DNA of 44,483 nt, taken from positions 1 to 44,483 of the IMG/VR virus record IMGVR_UViG_3300025117_000116. The stretch is one strand, 5' to 3'. Below are positions 26,132-35,070 of the stretch, piece by piece. The notes below the pieces were generated by a model. The model saw nothing but the letters and a program-made list of their open reading frames with translations. It ran no database searches and was not told where the DNA came from. The stretch's first letter is position 1. Every line of letters starts with the position of its first letter. Source of the DNA: a virus. A program made the translations under genes and the position numbers.

Positions 26132-26899
26132 TTAACCTTTTAAATTAGACCCTGTTGGAAGAACCGGTTTTTCCTTTGTTTGTTCTTCCCTTTTTATTTC
26201 TGGTGATACATTTATAATATCAGTAATAAACGATTCATCCTTAAGAGATTCCATTGGTGGAAGTATATTTTGAGGTTCTTTTTCATTTTTCTTTGCCATA
26301 TAATGAGCTTCTTCATCTTCCCAGTTTTTATTCTGAATTTTTATATGTGCTAATTTTTTATCTAGAGAAGCCGAGAGAGATGCTATATCTCCACCTTCTT
26401 TATCAAGAATATCAGTTCTTTTACCTCTATTAATCCCTAAATTTTTAAGAGCATCTGCCAATCTTTTAGAGGAGTTATTAATTCTATCCTCAATTTCTTG
26501 ATTAAAACCCTTCTTGAGTCTTTCCGCCATACATCTATTATTGATAATTTCTTCAAAAAGAACCTGGCGAATAAGACTTTCATCACTAGAAAGATTAAAA
26601 GCAAAATCATCAATATAAGATTTTCTCCTCTTTCTCCAATATTCTATCTCATCAGTAGATAATTGTGGGAAAATAGGATCATCGCCATCTTCAAATTCTA
26701 TAATCTGTTTTGTTCTGGATGGAGGTTTTTTAAAAAATTTTGCCTGTATTCTATCCTCAATTGTTTTCGGAGCATGACCCCATCCTTTTTCACATTCATC
26801 TAATTTTTTATTAATTAAGTCAAAATCATATCCATCACCTAACTTCTCTGAAAGTAAATGATGCCACTTTTCACGTTCCTCTGGGAGGAGTTTATTCAT
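26132..26899 (-). CDS. Terminase small subunit, putative
   Basis: 255 residues, almost entirely helical and charged, directly upstream of the large subunit. It has a HTH-like N-terminal segment (EREKWHHLLSEKLGDGYDF) and long coiled helices about 85-200. Small subunits are poorly conserved, so the call is positional. The C-terminal 60 residues are Lys/Glu/Pro-rich and may dock the large subunit. The ATG lies in an AT-rich gap with no clear Shine-Dalgarno. Confidence 0.62.
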   Translation of the reverse strand: MNKLLPEEREKWHHLLSEKLGDGYDFDLINKKLDECEKGWGHAPKTIEDRIQAKFFKKPPSRTKQIIEFEDGDDPIFPQLSTDEIEYWRKRRKSYIDDFAFNLSSDESLIRQVLFEEIINNRCMAERLKKGFNQEIEDRINNSSKRLADALKNLGINRGKRTDILDKEGGDIASLSASLDKKLAHIKIQNKNWEDEEAHYMAKKNEKEPQNILPPMESLKDESFITDIINVSPEIKREEQTKEKPVLPTGSNLKG

Positions 26900-26926
26900 A
26901 TATATAATACGTTAAACTAATAGTTT

Positions 26927-28036
26927 TCAATAAGATAGTGGCAATATATGTGTTAACTTGCTGTCTTTTACAATAAAAAACTTGTCAGTAAATGAAACTT
27001 CTAAACTATTTTCCATTTTTTTAATAGCATTAAATAACCCATCAATTATTATTTTAAATTCAAAATCTATAGCCTCAGTTGGCACCGTAACCGACAAACG
27101 GGTTTCGATTGATTTTTCACTATATGCAAGTTTTATAATCATTTTATCTTTTACAATTCTACAACTAGTTATTGGTAACTGTTTACCAGATATAGACTTA
27201 ACCTTTTTTAAGGAATTAAGAAATAAATTATTCTCGACTAATATGCTCTTATTTGGGTAGCTATTAAAGATTTCGCTTACTTTATCAATTGGGTAATCAC
27301 CATTTAAATAAGAGCATACGCAAACTACGTGGTCTAAATCTCCAATATTAAAAGACATTGCAATATTTTTTTCTGTTGGATAAAAAGAAACGGAACATTC
27401 TTCATTAAGTTTTTGAGAAACACTAAACAAAAATAAAGGAATTGGTTTGTCAATATTAATTTGCTTCCCAATATTAAATTTAGACATAATAGAATGATCA
27501 ACACAATATGCGCTACCCTCGTGGAAATAAATAGAATCCAGGCATGAAGGGTTTCTTTTTAATGGAGCAACAACTAAAGATGAATAAAGTTCTTTAACGA
27601 TAGAATTTGGCAACGAAAAAGCAGCCAAATCTGACGTAATATTATCTATTTTTGATAACATTGGGAATGTTAAGTTAAAACTTTGTATGATATATTTATA
27701 TTCTTCTCCTATAATTTCCATTTTTCCGTCAATTATTTTGATATCAATTTCATCATCTAATGTTTTTGAAATCTTTACCATATCTTCAAACAATACCGGA
27801 ATAATAGAGTCATTACAGGTAATTTCCGCGCTATCACAATTGATAATTATTTCTGAAAATCTATTACGCTTGACTAAAAATAATTTACCATCTTCAATCT
27901 TAAAAAATAAAATATCACATTCAGGACTTGAATCCTGTTCTACTGATGCAAGTACATTAATTGCATTAGTTAAAAATCCTTTTGAAAGTTTAATTAAACC
28001 GATGCTCTCCGAGCTTAAGTTTTGCTTTTTTGACAT
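26927..28036 (-). CDS. DNA polymerase sliding clamp, beta (DnaN)-like
   Basis: 369 residues with the three-domain pattern of bacterial beta clamps: the N-domain, a middle domain with the strand SCLDSIYFHEGSAYCVDHS, and a C-terminal domain with NGDYPIDKVSEIFNSYPNKS followed by LFLNSLKKVKSIS. The final strand (SKLTHILPLSY) matches the usual ending. A ring clamp tethers polymerase to DNA and in some phages also activates late transcription. It overlaps the upstream HNH gene by 47 bases and is read from an ATG with GGAGAAAGAGG before it. Sequence similarity appears remote, yet the pattern is consistent. Confidence 0.78.
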   Translation of the reverse strand: MSKKQNLSSESIGLIKLSKGFLTNAINVLASVEQDSSPECDILFFKIEDGKLFLVKRNRFSEIIINCDSAEITCNDSIIPVLFEDMVKISKTLDDEIDIKIIDGKMEIIGEEYKYIIQSFNLTFPMLSKIDNITSDLAAFSLPNSIVKELYSSLVVAPLKRNPSCLDSIYFHEGSAYCVDHSIMSKFNIGKQINIDKPIPLFLFSVSQKLNEECSVSFYPTEKNIAMSFNIGDLDHVVCVCSYLNGDYPIDKVSEIFNSYPNKSILVENNLFLNSLKKVKSISGKQLPITSCRIVKDKMIIKLAYSEKSIETRLSVTVPTEAIDFEFKIIIDGLFNAIKKMENSLEVSFTDKFFIVKDSKLTHILPLSY

Positions 28037-28295
28037 CCTCTTTCTCCTCCCAATATTTTAATGCATTTATCCACCTAAAGTCTTTTCTATTCTCTAGTCT
28101 TTTTAATACCTTAACAATACTCAATGTATAATTATGGATTTTCATATGACATTTAAAACATAAGGTAATCAAATTAGACTCTGTATTATCCAACCCTCTA
28201 CTTCTGTAAACTATATGGTGGACATTAAGATTGTACCCAGTCCCACAAAATTGACACATATTTTTATCCAACTCTCTTATTTTATCTAAATCCAT
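27990..28295 (-). CDS. HNH endonuclease
   Basis: About 101 residues from the ATG at 28295 (a longer version from the TTG at 28322 is possible; neither has a clear Shine-Dalgarno). HNH core: CQFCG, NVHHIVYRSRG with the catalytic His pair, LCFKCHMKIH. Typical of the small phage McrA-like HNH family. It overlaps the clamp start by 47 bases and the HD gene end by 14 bases, so it is embedded in the operon. It could be a homing enzyme or have a role in DNA processing. Confidence 0.85.
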   Translation of the reverse strand: MDLDKIRELDKNMCQFCGTGYNLNVHHIVYRSRGLDNTESNLITLCFKCHMKIHNYTLSIVKVLKRLENRKDFRWINALKYWEEKEDVKKAKLKLGEHRFN

Positions 28296-29040
28296 ATCTA
28301 TATACACGCATAAAAAGTTCAATAAGAGGTTCTAAATATATATAATTTTTTGAACTTGCATATTTGTCTATTGCGGCCAAAATAATAGTAATTAGGCTTA
28401 TCGTCTTATCGTAATTATCTATAATAAATTTTTCTATTGCGTTATCACTCCAATTCTCCCCCCTTTGATAACCTAGCGGTCTCATGTGCGAATGAATCAC
28501 AATTGGGACAATAATATTCAAATTTTTTACTGAAACAAATTCTTCGAAATTTAAACATATATCTTTAGCGTAACTAGCCCCAATACTGGCATGTAATGAC
28601 ACATCATCAACTTTACCAATATCGTGAAGCAACGCCCCAAAATATAATATCTTCCTAACTTCTTCTGAATCTATATTAAAAATACTTCTTTTTAAATCCG
28701 CCAAATTAAATAATAAAAGTATCTCATCTACATGGGTATAACATAAAAGAGAATGCTCCCATAAATTTTTACCAAATTTCTTATCTTGACTTAATAAATG
28801 AATATCTTGGAATTCTGGAATATATTTCTCTAAAAATCCACTTAAATAAATATTGTTTAAGCAATTAAAACTTACTGGATGGCAAATCATTTTTGTTAAA
28901 ATAAATTGCCCAAACAAACGTGAATACTTTGATCCATTATAAATTTCATCCAAAAATTTTTCACATTCTTTAAAAGCCAGAGAATCTGAATCTCTCGCTT
29001 CGAACATTTCTATATATTCATTAATATTAAATATTTTCAT
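28282..29040 (-). CDS. HD-domain phosphohydrolase (resembles the tRNA nucleotidyltransferase HD module)
   Basis: 252 residues. The HD signature is ALLHDIGKV (His-Asp at 139-140) with metal-site partner His 96 in LWEHSLLC and a distal IVIHSHM motif (about 182-188). The stretch preceding WEHS resembles the C-terminal HD module of CCA-adding/poly(A) polymerases, but the nucleotidyltransferase domain is absent. It might hydrolyse nucleotides, cyclic dinucleotides or 2',3'-cyclic ends. It joins the upstream gene by an ATGA overlap. Substrate unknown. Confidence 0.75.
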   Translation of the reverse strand: MKIFNINEYIEMFEARDSDSLAFKECEKFLDEIYNGSKYSRLFGQFILTKMICHPVSFNCLNNIYLSGFLEKYIPEFQDIHLLSQDKKFGKNLWEHSLLCYTHVDEILLLFNLADLKRSIFNIDSEEVRKILYFGALLHDIGKVDDVSLHASIGASYAKDICLNFEEFVSVKNLNIIVPIVIHSHMRPLGYQRGENWSDNAIEKFIIDNYDKTISLITIILAAIDKYASSKNYIYLEPLIELFMRVYRYGFR

Positions 29041-29531
29041 ATAGATTTTAATTGGATTAATTCTTGTTTATTATATGCCAAGATTGTATTTCCAATAAAT
29101 AAACTTTTATCAATTGTATTAAGAATAGCCTTAAGTTTTTCTTTTAAAAAGACAACTCGCAACTTTAAATATATTAATTCTTGTATTGTTACTGATTTGA
29201 ACTCCTTTCCACAAATTACTACTGAAGAAATTTTTCGTTGTCTAGCTCTATCTTCTTTTTCTTTTTGTGTATGCTTCCCCGAATATACACTAGTTGATTT
29301 TTTCGTTTCATTCGCAACCAATTCATTGATAACTTCTGAAAATAAAGATTCAATGTACCCAACATCTGCTCCTAGATTAGAAATATACGAATAAGATGAA
29401 GTGAGTTCTGAAAGTAAATCTTTAAGTTCCCCGCCAAAACTATTATTTTCAATATGCATTGGGATATTAATTAAACTTAAAAATTTGACTATAGATTCGT
29501 CAGATTGAATTGCGTCCAATATGTTTTTCAT
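29037..29531 (-). CDS. Helical protein, unknown function
   Basis: 164 residues in the regulatory block between the HD and sigma genes. The C-terminal half is helical with hydrophobic positions (LIYLKLRVVFLKEKLKAIL); a basic stretch (KEKEDRARQRK) lies at about 90-102. No recognisable family, signal peptide or catalytic motif. It ends with an ATGA overlap to the HD gene, so it is coupled. It could be a clamp- or sigma-associated co-factor, which is speculation. Confidence 0.6.
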   Translation of the reverse strand: MKNILDAIQSDESIVKFLSLINIPMHIENNSFGGELKDLLSELTSSYSYISNLGADVGYIESLFSEVINELVANETKKSTSVYSGKHTQKEKEDRARQRKISSVVICGKEFKSVTIQELIYLKLRVVFLKEKLKAILNTIDKSLFIGNTILAYNKQELIQLKSI

Positions 29532-29977
29532 TATACCCGCGCTGTAGAATTTTTAATTTTTGTCAAAATATACATAACAGACCCTACTGGAATACCGGTG
29601 ATATTGGAAATTTCTTTTACAGAAACATTTGATATGGTTTTTAACTCATAAACTAATCTATATTTCCCGTATAGAGAATTATATTTTTTAGAAATTTCTT
29701 CCGTTGCGTGCTGATAAAGCCCATCACATTGCAACAAAAACATAAACTTATCATCAAGAACTTGTTTTCTTTTAAAATCAATTGCGGCATTAAACGCTAT
29801 ACGCTTTGCCCAATTAACAAATGGACGGCTAGAATCATATAAGTTAATATTTTTAAATATAGTTATAAAAACATTTTGGGTTATATCTTCTGCATCATCT
29901 TTATTGCAAAGAACCCTATAAACACATTGATAAACTTTAGAATAGTTATCTGAAAATAATTTATCTATATCAATCAT
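29531..29977 (-). CDS. ECF-type RNA polymerase sigma factor
   Basis: 148 residues with both ECF domains. Region 2 (residues about 8-72) has NKDDAEDITQNVFITIFKNI and FVNWAKRIAFNAAIDFKR, and region 4 (about 95-145) has KYRLVYELK and the helix-turn-helix VSVKEISNITGIPVGSV. It would redirect host RNA polymerase to phage promoters, likely for the late virion genes downstream. It overlaps the upstream gene by four bases (ATGA). An anti-sigma partner is not evident. Confidence 0.88.
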   Translation of the reverse strand: MIDIDKLFSDNYSKVYQCVYRVLCNKDDAEDITQNVFITIFKNINLYDSSRPFVNWAKRIAFNAAIDFKRKQVLDDKFMFLLQCDGLYQHATEEISKKYNSLYGKYRLVYELKTISNVSVKEISNITGIPVGSVMYILTKIKNSTARV

Positions 29978-30624
29978 AATTTTCTATAAACACTATTTGT
30001 AGAATAGTCCCAAATTATATGATCATTTTTACCAATCAAAACCGTTTGTATGTCTGTAAGCGGGAATTTTACAATTTCAAGTTTTTTATTTCCGCCAATA
30101 ACAATTAATTTTGGTTTTATCTTGAAAATTAACTCGTAAAATGATGGGGAAAATGTGGTTATATTATCTTTGTTTAAACTGTTAACGCACAATATATCAC
30201 ACCATGTCTCTTTTTCTGTCATCTTTTTAAGATAATCGTCGTTAAAGTTATAAATATCAGAAACCTCTCCATAAAATCCAGATATCCCTATAATTTTTTT
30301 TAGTGATTTCCCAACAAATGTTGTATAAAACATCCTATCAAAAAGGGATAAATACTTCATGGAGTTGCTGGTTTTTTTTAAATAAATTTTATCATCACTA
30401 CCATAACAATGAAGAACATTAGAGTGTAATTCTTTTTGATTTGTTAAATATAATAAAATTTCACTTCTTTGTTTAAGGTTCTTCTTATTTATATTTCTTC
30501 CTTTTAATAAAAATTTATTAAAAAGATTACCAATAACTATTGTTAGTTCTGTCCCAAGTTCTCTGGATTCTCTATTTATTTTTAATAATGGTAAGCCTGT
30601 CATTATGGAAATTGAATTTTGCAT
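29974..30624 (-). CDS. Protein of unknown function, possible alpha/beta core
   Basis: 216 residues. The strongest pattern is a C-terminal strand-turn (LIFKIKPKLIVIGGNK), superficially like the end of uracil-DNA glycosylase-type folds; active-site motifs of that family are not seen. The N-terminal part is basic and helical. The start has AGAGG upstream. It is the first gene after the glycan block and is coupled to the sigma gene. I do not assign a function. Confidence 0.6.
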   Translation of the reverse strand: MQNSISIMTGLPLLKINRESRELGTELTIVIGNLFNKFLLKGRNINKKNLKQRSEILLYLTNQKELHSNVLHCYGSDDKIYLKKTSNSMKYLSLFDRMFYTTFVGKSLKKIIGISGFYGEVSDIYNFNDDYLKKMTEKETWCDILCVNSLNKDNITTFSPSFYELIFKIKPKLIVIGGNKKLEIVKFPLTDIQTVLIGKNDHIIWDYSTNSVYRKL

Positions 30625-30639
30625 ATAAACCTCTAATTA

Positions 30640-31599
30640 TTAATGTAACACTTCCTGAATTACTTTATCAATTTGCTCAATTTCTCGCTCAATGGGAAAG
30701 TATTGTTTTACCCATTCTCTATGTAATTCCATTGTTTCTTCCCTGTTGCCACCAAAAATATTATTATTTTCATTCATATATACTTTTTGTGCAACCATCT
30801 GAGGCGTTGTAAATAACGAATGAGATGGGTAAATATTTTCTGCCCCACGCCATGATCTTACCAACGGGAAAACTCCACAAGCCATTCCCTCTAGAATGCT
30901 AAGGTGACATGATTCAAAAATAGAAGATGATAAAATATAGTCACAAGAATTTAACCATTCATTCATATCAGTTTGCCATGATTCAAATTTTAATGGGAAT
31001 CTTACTTTAGACATTGAATTAATAAATTCCAAATGATATCTTAAATCCTGATGTTGTCCCGCCCATACAAAATTTAAATTTGGGCAAGAGTTATATATAG
31101 CATCAAAACAGCACATTGCAAATGAAGGATCTTTTTTATAATTTATATATCCTGCTATTCCAACCCTATTAGTCTTTTTGCGATCTGATTTAATTATAAA
31201 TTTATTGGCATCAATCCCGTGGTAGATTACTTTTATTTTTTTAGATGAAATCGACTGTCTATACCTTAGCATATTGTCAAGACTATGATTTACTAGAATC
31301 AATTTATCAATATTATCCCAATTTACATAATCAGTATAACCTTCAAAAAACTCATAACTATGAAGTCTTGTAATAATCTTCCCAGTTTTTAAGCCCCTAC
31401 TCATCTCTATCAATGTTGGATCAGCCCAATCTATAAATGTTATGTCGCTATCTCTAATTTGTTCAAGTAAATCCATATACTTTTCATTATTTTTAAGATC
31501 TACCCCAAAAGCAGTACGGACGTTATATTTTTGTGAAAAAATATCTATAAATGGGCGAATAAATACTGGGTCTGATGCTATAAACAACACACTATACAT
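30640..31599 (-). CDS. Glycosyltransferase, GT-B fold (family 4-like)
   Basis: 319 residues. The second Rossmann domain carries VIYHGIDANKF, GIAGYINYKKD and the FESCHLSILEGMACG motif (about residues 233-247) that binds the sugar nucleotide in GT4 enzymes. There is no signal peptide or membrane helix, so it acts in the cytoplasm. It overlaps the WecB-like gene by eight bases. Substrate unknown; the cassette suggests a surface polysaccharide or virion glycan. Confidence 0.82.
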   Translation of the reverse strand: MYSVLFIASDPVFIRPFIDIFSQKYNVRTAFGVDLKNNEKYMDLLEQIRDSDITFIDWADPTLIEMSRGLKTGKIITRLHSYEFFEGYTDYVNWDNIDKLILVNHSLDNMLRYRQSISSKKIKVIYHGIDANKFIIKSDRKKTNRVGIAGYINYKKDPSFAMCCFDAIYNSCPNLNFVWAGQHQDLRYHLEFINSMSKVRFPLKFESWQTDMNEWLNSCDYILSSSIFESCHLSILEGMACGVFPLVRSWRGAENIYPSHSLFTTPQMVAQKVYMNENNNIFGGNREETMELHREWVKQYFPIEREIEQIDKVIQEVLH

Positions 31600-32668
31600 T
31601 AAATTCCTTCCTCATATATTCCGCAATTCTTTGAGAAGATTTTCCGTCCCAAAATCTAATATTAGATATTGGCTTGTCAATAAATTCATTATATTCATAA
31701 TTGTCATAATTAATTTTAGATAAGTCATTGCAAATAAAATTACTCCCGCATTCTACTGTCGATGGTCGTTCAGTCGCTTCCATAACAGTTATACATTTAA
31801 CTTTTAACGATGCACACTCTTCCTGAACGCCCCCACTATCTGTTATAACTAAATCTGAGAAAATTATAGAGTTTATAAAATCTTTATAATTCATTGGTTT
31901 TAAAATTTTAATAAGTGGGAATATATTATTTAATCTTATTCCAAGTTTATTATTCCAATTATTCATAGTTCTAGGGTGAATTGGGAATAAAACTTTTCTT
32001 GTGTCAGCAATTCTTGAAACATTATTTAAAATACTAAATAACTTACCATTATCGTCAACATTTTCTGGCCGATGCAAAGTAAGTAATAAAAATGCCTTTG
32101 TTTCTTTTCTAACAAAGTCTACATTATCACAATAATTCATTAAAGAATCTATCATTGTATTCCCAATTAATATTCCAGAAAGACTCTCATTTCTTAGATT
32201 TTTTATACCAGATTCTTCAGTACAAAACCTATATCTGCTTAATGCATCTACAACTATTCTATTATATTCTTCACGTTGTCCTTTAATAAAACTTCTCAAT
32301 CCAGCTTCAACATGAGCAACTGGGATATTGCATTTATAAGATGCTTTTGCTGCATATAAAGTGGTATTACAGTCCCCAAATACAACAGAAAAAATTGGGA
32401 AAGAATTTTTATAAAAACTAACTTCATGTAATAATTTAAATAAAAAATCTTGAAATAATTCTTCATTAAATTCTTTGATCCCTAAATTATAGTCTATTTC
32501 TATCCCCAAAGATTCTCTAAATTTTTCTCCTAATTCTTTATGCATAGAGTGCTGCCCAGAATCAATCACTATGCAAGTAAAATATTTATTTAATTCTTCA
32601 ATCAAAGGCGCGGCCTTTGTATAATTAGGCCGAGTACCTACGAACAATAATATGGCTGGTTTATTCAT
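31592..32668 (-). CDS. UDP-N-acetylglucosamine 2-epimerase (WecB-like)
   Basis: About 358 residues from the ATG at 32668 (AAAGGTGAAAGCT upstream; a GTG nine bases earlier is in frame). Signature segments: LFVGTRPNYTKAAPL, HVEAGLRS, LLTLHRPENVDD, TDSGGVQEE. WecB-type enzymes interconvert UDP-GlcNAc and UDP-ManNAc, precursors of enterobacterial-type surface sugars. The usual GTRPE is GTRPN here, a conservative variation. Supplies substrate for the neighbouring transferases. Confidence 0.88.
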   Translation of the reverse strand: MNKPAILLFVGTRPNYTKAAPLIEELNKYFTCIVIDSGQHSMHKELGEKFRESLGIEIDYNLGIKEFNEELFQDFLFKLLHEVSFYKNSFPIFSVVFGDCNTTLYAAKASYKCNIPVAHVEAGLRSFIKGQREEYNRIVVDALSRYRFCTEESGIKNLRNESLSGILIGNTMIDSLMNYCDNVDFVRKETKAFLLLTLHRPENVDDNGKLFSILNNVSRIADTRKVLFPIHPRTMNNWNNKLGIRLNNIFPLIKILKPMNYKDFINSIIFSDLVITDSGGVQEECASLKVKCITVMEATERPSTVECGSNFICNDLSKINYDNYEYNEFIDKPISNIRFWDGKSSQRIAEYMRKEFNV

Positions 32669-32942
32669 AGCTTTCACCTTTCATAATTCTATTGCGATGA
32701 TTCTTGCTATCAATCCTTAATCCGCAAACATCACAATTGATCTCTTTCCTAATAGTGTCTTCAGCAGAAAAAACTCCATGGCCGTTACAGTCAGTTTTAG
32801 GGCATTTTATAACCACCGCTACAACAATTCTAGGCTCTTTTAATATAAATAAAAATGGATCAAGAGATGTTTTTATATCTCTTAAAATATCTAGTTCATA
32901 TCCCTGGATTATTTCTAGAGAATCTTTAAATTCGTATCTCAT
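32661..32942 (-). CDS. Small zinc-ribbon protein, unknown
   Basis: 93 residues with two Cys pairs: CPKTDC and CDVCGL, about 25 residues apart, forming a likely zinc ribbon. The N-terminal 45 residues are charged, with a hydrophobic strand (IVVAVVIK). The start has AAAAGGTGAT upstream and it sits between the two sugar-modifying genes. No function recognised. Confidence 0.6.
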   Translation of the reverse strand: MRYEFKDSLEIIQGYELDILRDIKTSLDPFLFILKEPRIVVAVVIKCPKTDCNGHGVFSAEDTIRKEINCDVCGLRIDSKNHRNRIMKGESYE

Positions 32943-32952
32943 TTATCACCTT

Positions 32953-33942
32953 TTATGAAATCTTTATTAATGCCCTATTCAATTTATATTCTTTAATCAT
33001 CCAATTTAAAGTTAAAGGAATACCTTTCAACAAGAATATAGAGGGATCATGATTTAAAATTGTTTTAGCTTTCTCAATACCAGGTCGTTTACAAACTGTA
33101 TTATGTCCATCTTTTTCTAACATTGTTACAACAGATCGACAATATGGAATATTAGTTTTAATAATGCTATACATGTTTTCAATTGAACAATATTCTTCCC
33201 CCCCTATATTAATAACATTTTTATTTAAAAGTTCCCAATTTATTTCTGGTATTCTACAAAGTGTAATAATAAGATCATCTATGTGCATAAATACGCGATA
33301 ATAATCTCTATAAATTGTTATAGGTAAATTATAAAGCATTCTATAACAAAATAAACAAACTACACTGCGATAGTTAGTATAAAATTCTCCTTTGCCATAG
33401 GCGTTAAATAAGCGAACCCTAAAAATATTTAATCTTGGGTTTTCTTTTTGCGCGTTAATAATTTGTTTTTCGTTAACCCATTTAGTAATGGCGTAATCAT
33501 TATGTTGAATTACAGAATATTTAAGCATATCATCTTCATGAAGTATTCCATCAGGAGTTGTAAGCTCGCCATAAACCTCGCTGGAACTAAAAAAAATAAC
33601 CTTTGATTTAACATCATGTGTTTGAATAATGCTAAGTAAATTCTTTATACCAATAACATTAGTTTCCCACAAACGCTCATAAAAATCTTCGCCATTCATG
33701 CGCCCAAATTCAGCAGCCAGAACATATATATAATCATAATTATGAAGAAGCAAAATATTTTCTAGTTCTCTATATTTAGAGATATCGCATCTTGTAAATC
33801 CTTCAATATTGGCATATTGTGTGACCAATAAATCATGATTATGTTTTAAATCTGATGTAAATACAGTATGCCCTTTAGCTTTTAAACTTTCGACTAATGG
33901 TTTACCAATTGTTCCTTCACTCCCTATAACCAATATTACCAT
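32953..33942 (-). CDS. NAD-dependent sugar epimerase/dehydratase (extended SDR)
   Basis: 329 residues. The N-terminal Rossmann fold has VIGSEGTIGK (GxxGxxG at 7-13), and the catalytic set is SSS at 119-121 with YAITK (Tyr 150, Lys 154). Family members epimerise or dehydrate NDP-sugars such as UDP-Glc, UDP-GlcNAc or GDP-Man. It probably makes an unusual sugar for the cassette. TAGGAG lies upstream of the ATG. Confidence 0.85.
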   Translation of the reverse strand: MVILVIGSEGTIGKPLVESLKAKGHTVFTSDLKHNHDLLVTQYANIEGFTRCDISKYRELENILLLHNYDYIYVLAAEFGRMNGEDFYERLWETNVIGIKNLLSIIQTHDVKSKVIFFSSSEVYGELTTPDGILHEDDMLKYSVIQHNDYAITKWVNEKQIINAQKENPRLNIFRVRLFNAYGKGEFYTNYRSVVCLFCYRMLYNLPITIYRDYYRVFMHIDDLIITLCRIPEINWELLNKNVINIGGEEYCSIENMYSIIKTNIPYCRSVVTMLEKDGHNTVCKRPGIEKAKTILNHDPSIFLLKGIPLTLNWMIKEYKLNRALIKIS

Positions 33943-33949
33943 AATTCTC

Positions 33950-34837
33950 CTATAATGGGAAAAGCAACATTACAAAATCACATAATGCATAAAATTTTAA
34001 CCCTTTACGATTTATTATATTTTGCATCGTTCTTTCCCATTGACAACATGTTTCATAACCATTCGATGATGCTTTTGGGGCTAAATAATCTTCATTATAT
34101 GAAATATTTTTTAACGGGAAAATAGCTAATGATGTTGTAACTTGATTATTATAATCCTCTACCCCCTCTATTCCTCTAATCTTATGTGGATACATTGGAC
34201 ATGCCCCCCCACTTGGCTTATGTTTTAAATATGTATCAATAAATTCTCTTCCAATATTATAATCATACCAATATAATGGACGCCCAATTTTTATACTTTC
34301 AGATAATTCCCCATAAAACTCAAAACCTTTTTGGTCCCTCAAAAATCTCGATATACCGACATCTGAATATAAACTTAATATATGAGGCTTTGTGCAAACA
34401 TCAAATGAAAATTTATTTACAATTCCAACTTTGTCAATTAAATCTTTATTAAATGGCTTATAATTATTATGATCTACATATTCTACCCTATCAATAACTC
34501 CATTATTGACCCAAAAATTTAATATCTCCATATATTTAAATTCAGTTTTTAACTCATCAATAACTAAAATCTTTTCTGTAAAAAATTTAAACTGCATTAA
34601 AGATATGAAAATATTATATGCATTCCAAAGAAAATCCCCATTATAGGTTTTAATAACTAAAGACATTTCCTCATATTTTTTAAACTTAATATTATTATTA
34701 GAAGCTAAAAATTCTTCAAACATATTAATTAATATATTTTCATCATATAAATCAAGAATTTCTATTACTTCTAAGGGTAAAACACGCAAAAATCCAGGGA
34801 GACTATTTTTTAATTTTATGTCTCTGCATGGCCCCAT
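33950..34837 (-). CDS. Protein of unknown function in the glycan cassette
   Basis: 295 residues, cytoplasmic, with no signal peptide. It has GISRFLRDQKGF, a GGACPMYPHK Cys-containing loop and a CCQWE pair in the last quarter. Some secondary structure resembles sugar-handling enzymes, but no family fits by eye. It begins with a TAATG overlap on the upstream gene and is eight bases from the SDR gene. It may be an unrecognised glycosyltransferase or transferase partner; that is inference. Confidence 0.6.
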   Translation of the reverse strand: MGPCRDIKLKNSLPGFLRVLPLEVIEILDLYDENILINMFEEFLASNNNIKFKKYEEMSLVIKTYNGDFLWNAYNIFISLMQFKFFTEKILVIDELKTEFKYMEILNFWVNNGVIDRVEYVDHNNYKPFNKDLIDKVGIVNKFSFDVCTKPHILSLYSDVGISRFLRDQKGFEFYGELSESIKIGRPLYWYDYNIGREFIDTYLKHKPSGGACPMYPHKIRGIEGVEDYNNQVTTSLAIFPLKNISYNEDYLAPKASSNGYETCCQWERTMQNIINRKGLKFYALCDFVMLLFPL

Positions 34838-35070
34838 TACATTTTCAATTTTCTAAAAATATTTGAATTACCATTTTTAATTGACTGGCTAAACATTTCA
34901 TCTAACTCGTCAATCAGGTTATTTCTCTGAAAATTAGCTTCCACAACTCTATCAGCAGCCTTTAATCTTTCACAATCAGAAAGAAGTTTATCTTTTTGGC
35001 AATCTATCGAATGCCATATTTTTAGATTAACAATAATAAGTTGATCAATAATCCCAGCTATAGTTTGCAT
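34837..35070 (-). CDS. Small helical protein, unknown
   Basis: About 77 residues from the ATG at 35070 (GGGGAGATA upstream; a longer reading to 35109 lacks a site). The ATG shares an A with the stop of the dockerin-like gene. Helical and charged, ending RKLKM. No signature; the coupling suggests it is real. Confidence 0.55.
   Translation of the reverse strand: MQTIAGIIDQLIIVNLKIWHSIDCQKDKLLSDCERLKAADRVVEANFQRNNLIDELDEMFSQSIKNGNSNIFRKLKM

Noticed and set aside
29974-30624. Uracil-DNA glycosylase assignment
   Set aside because: Only one late strand resembles that fold; catalytic motifs are not visible.
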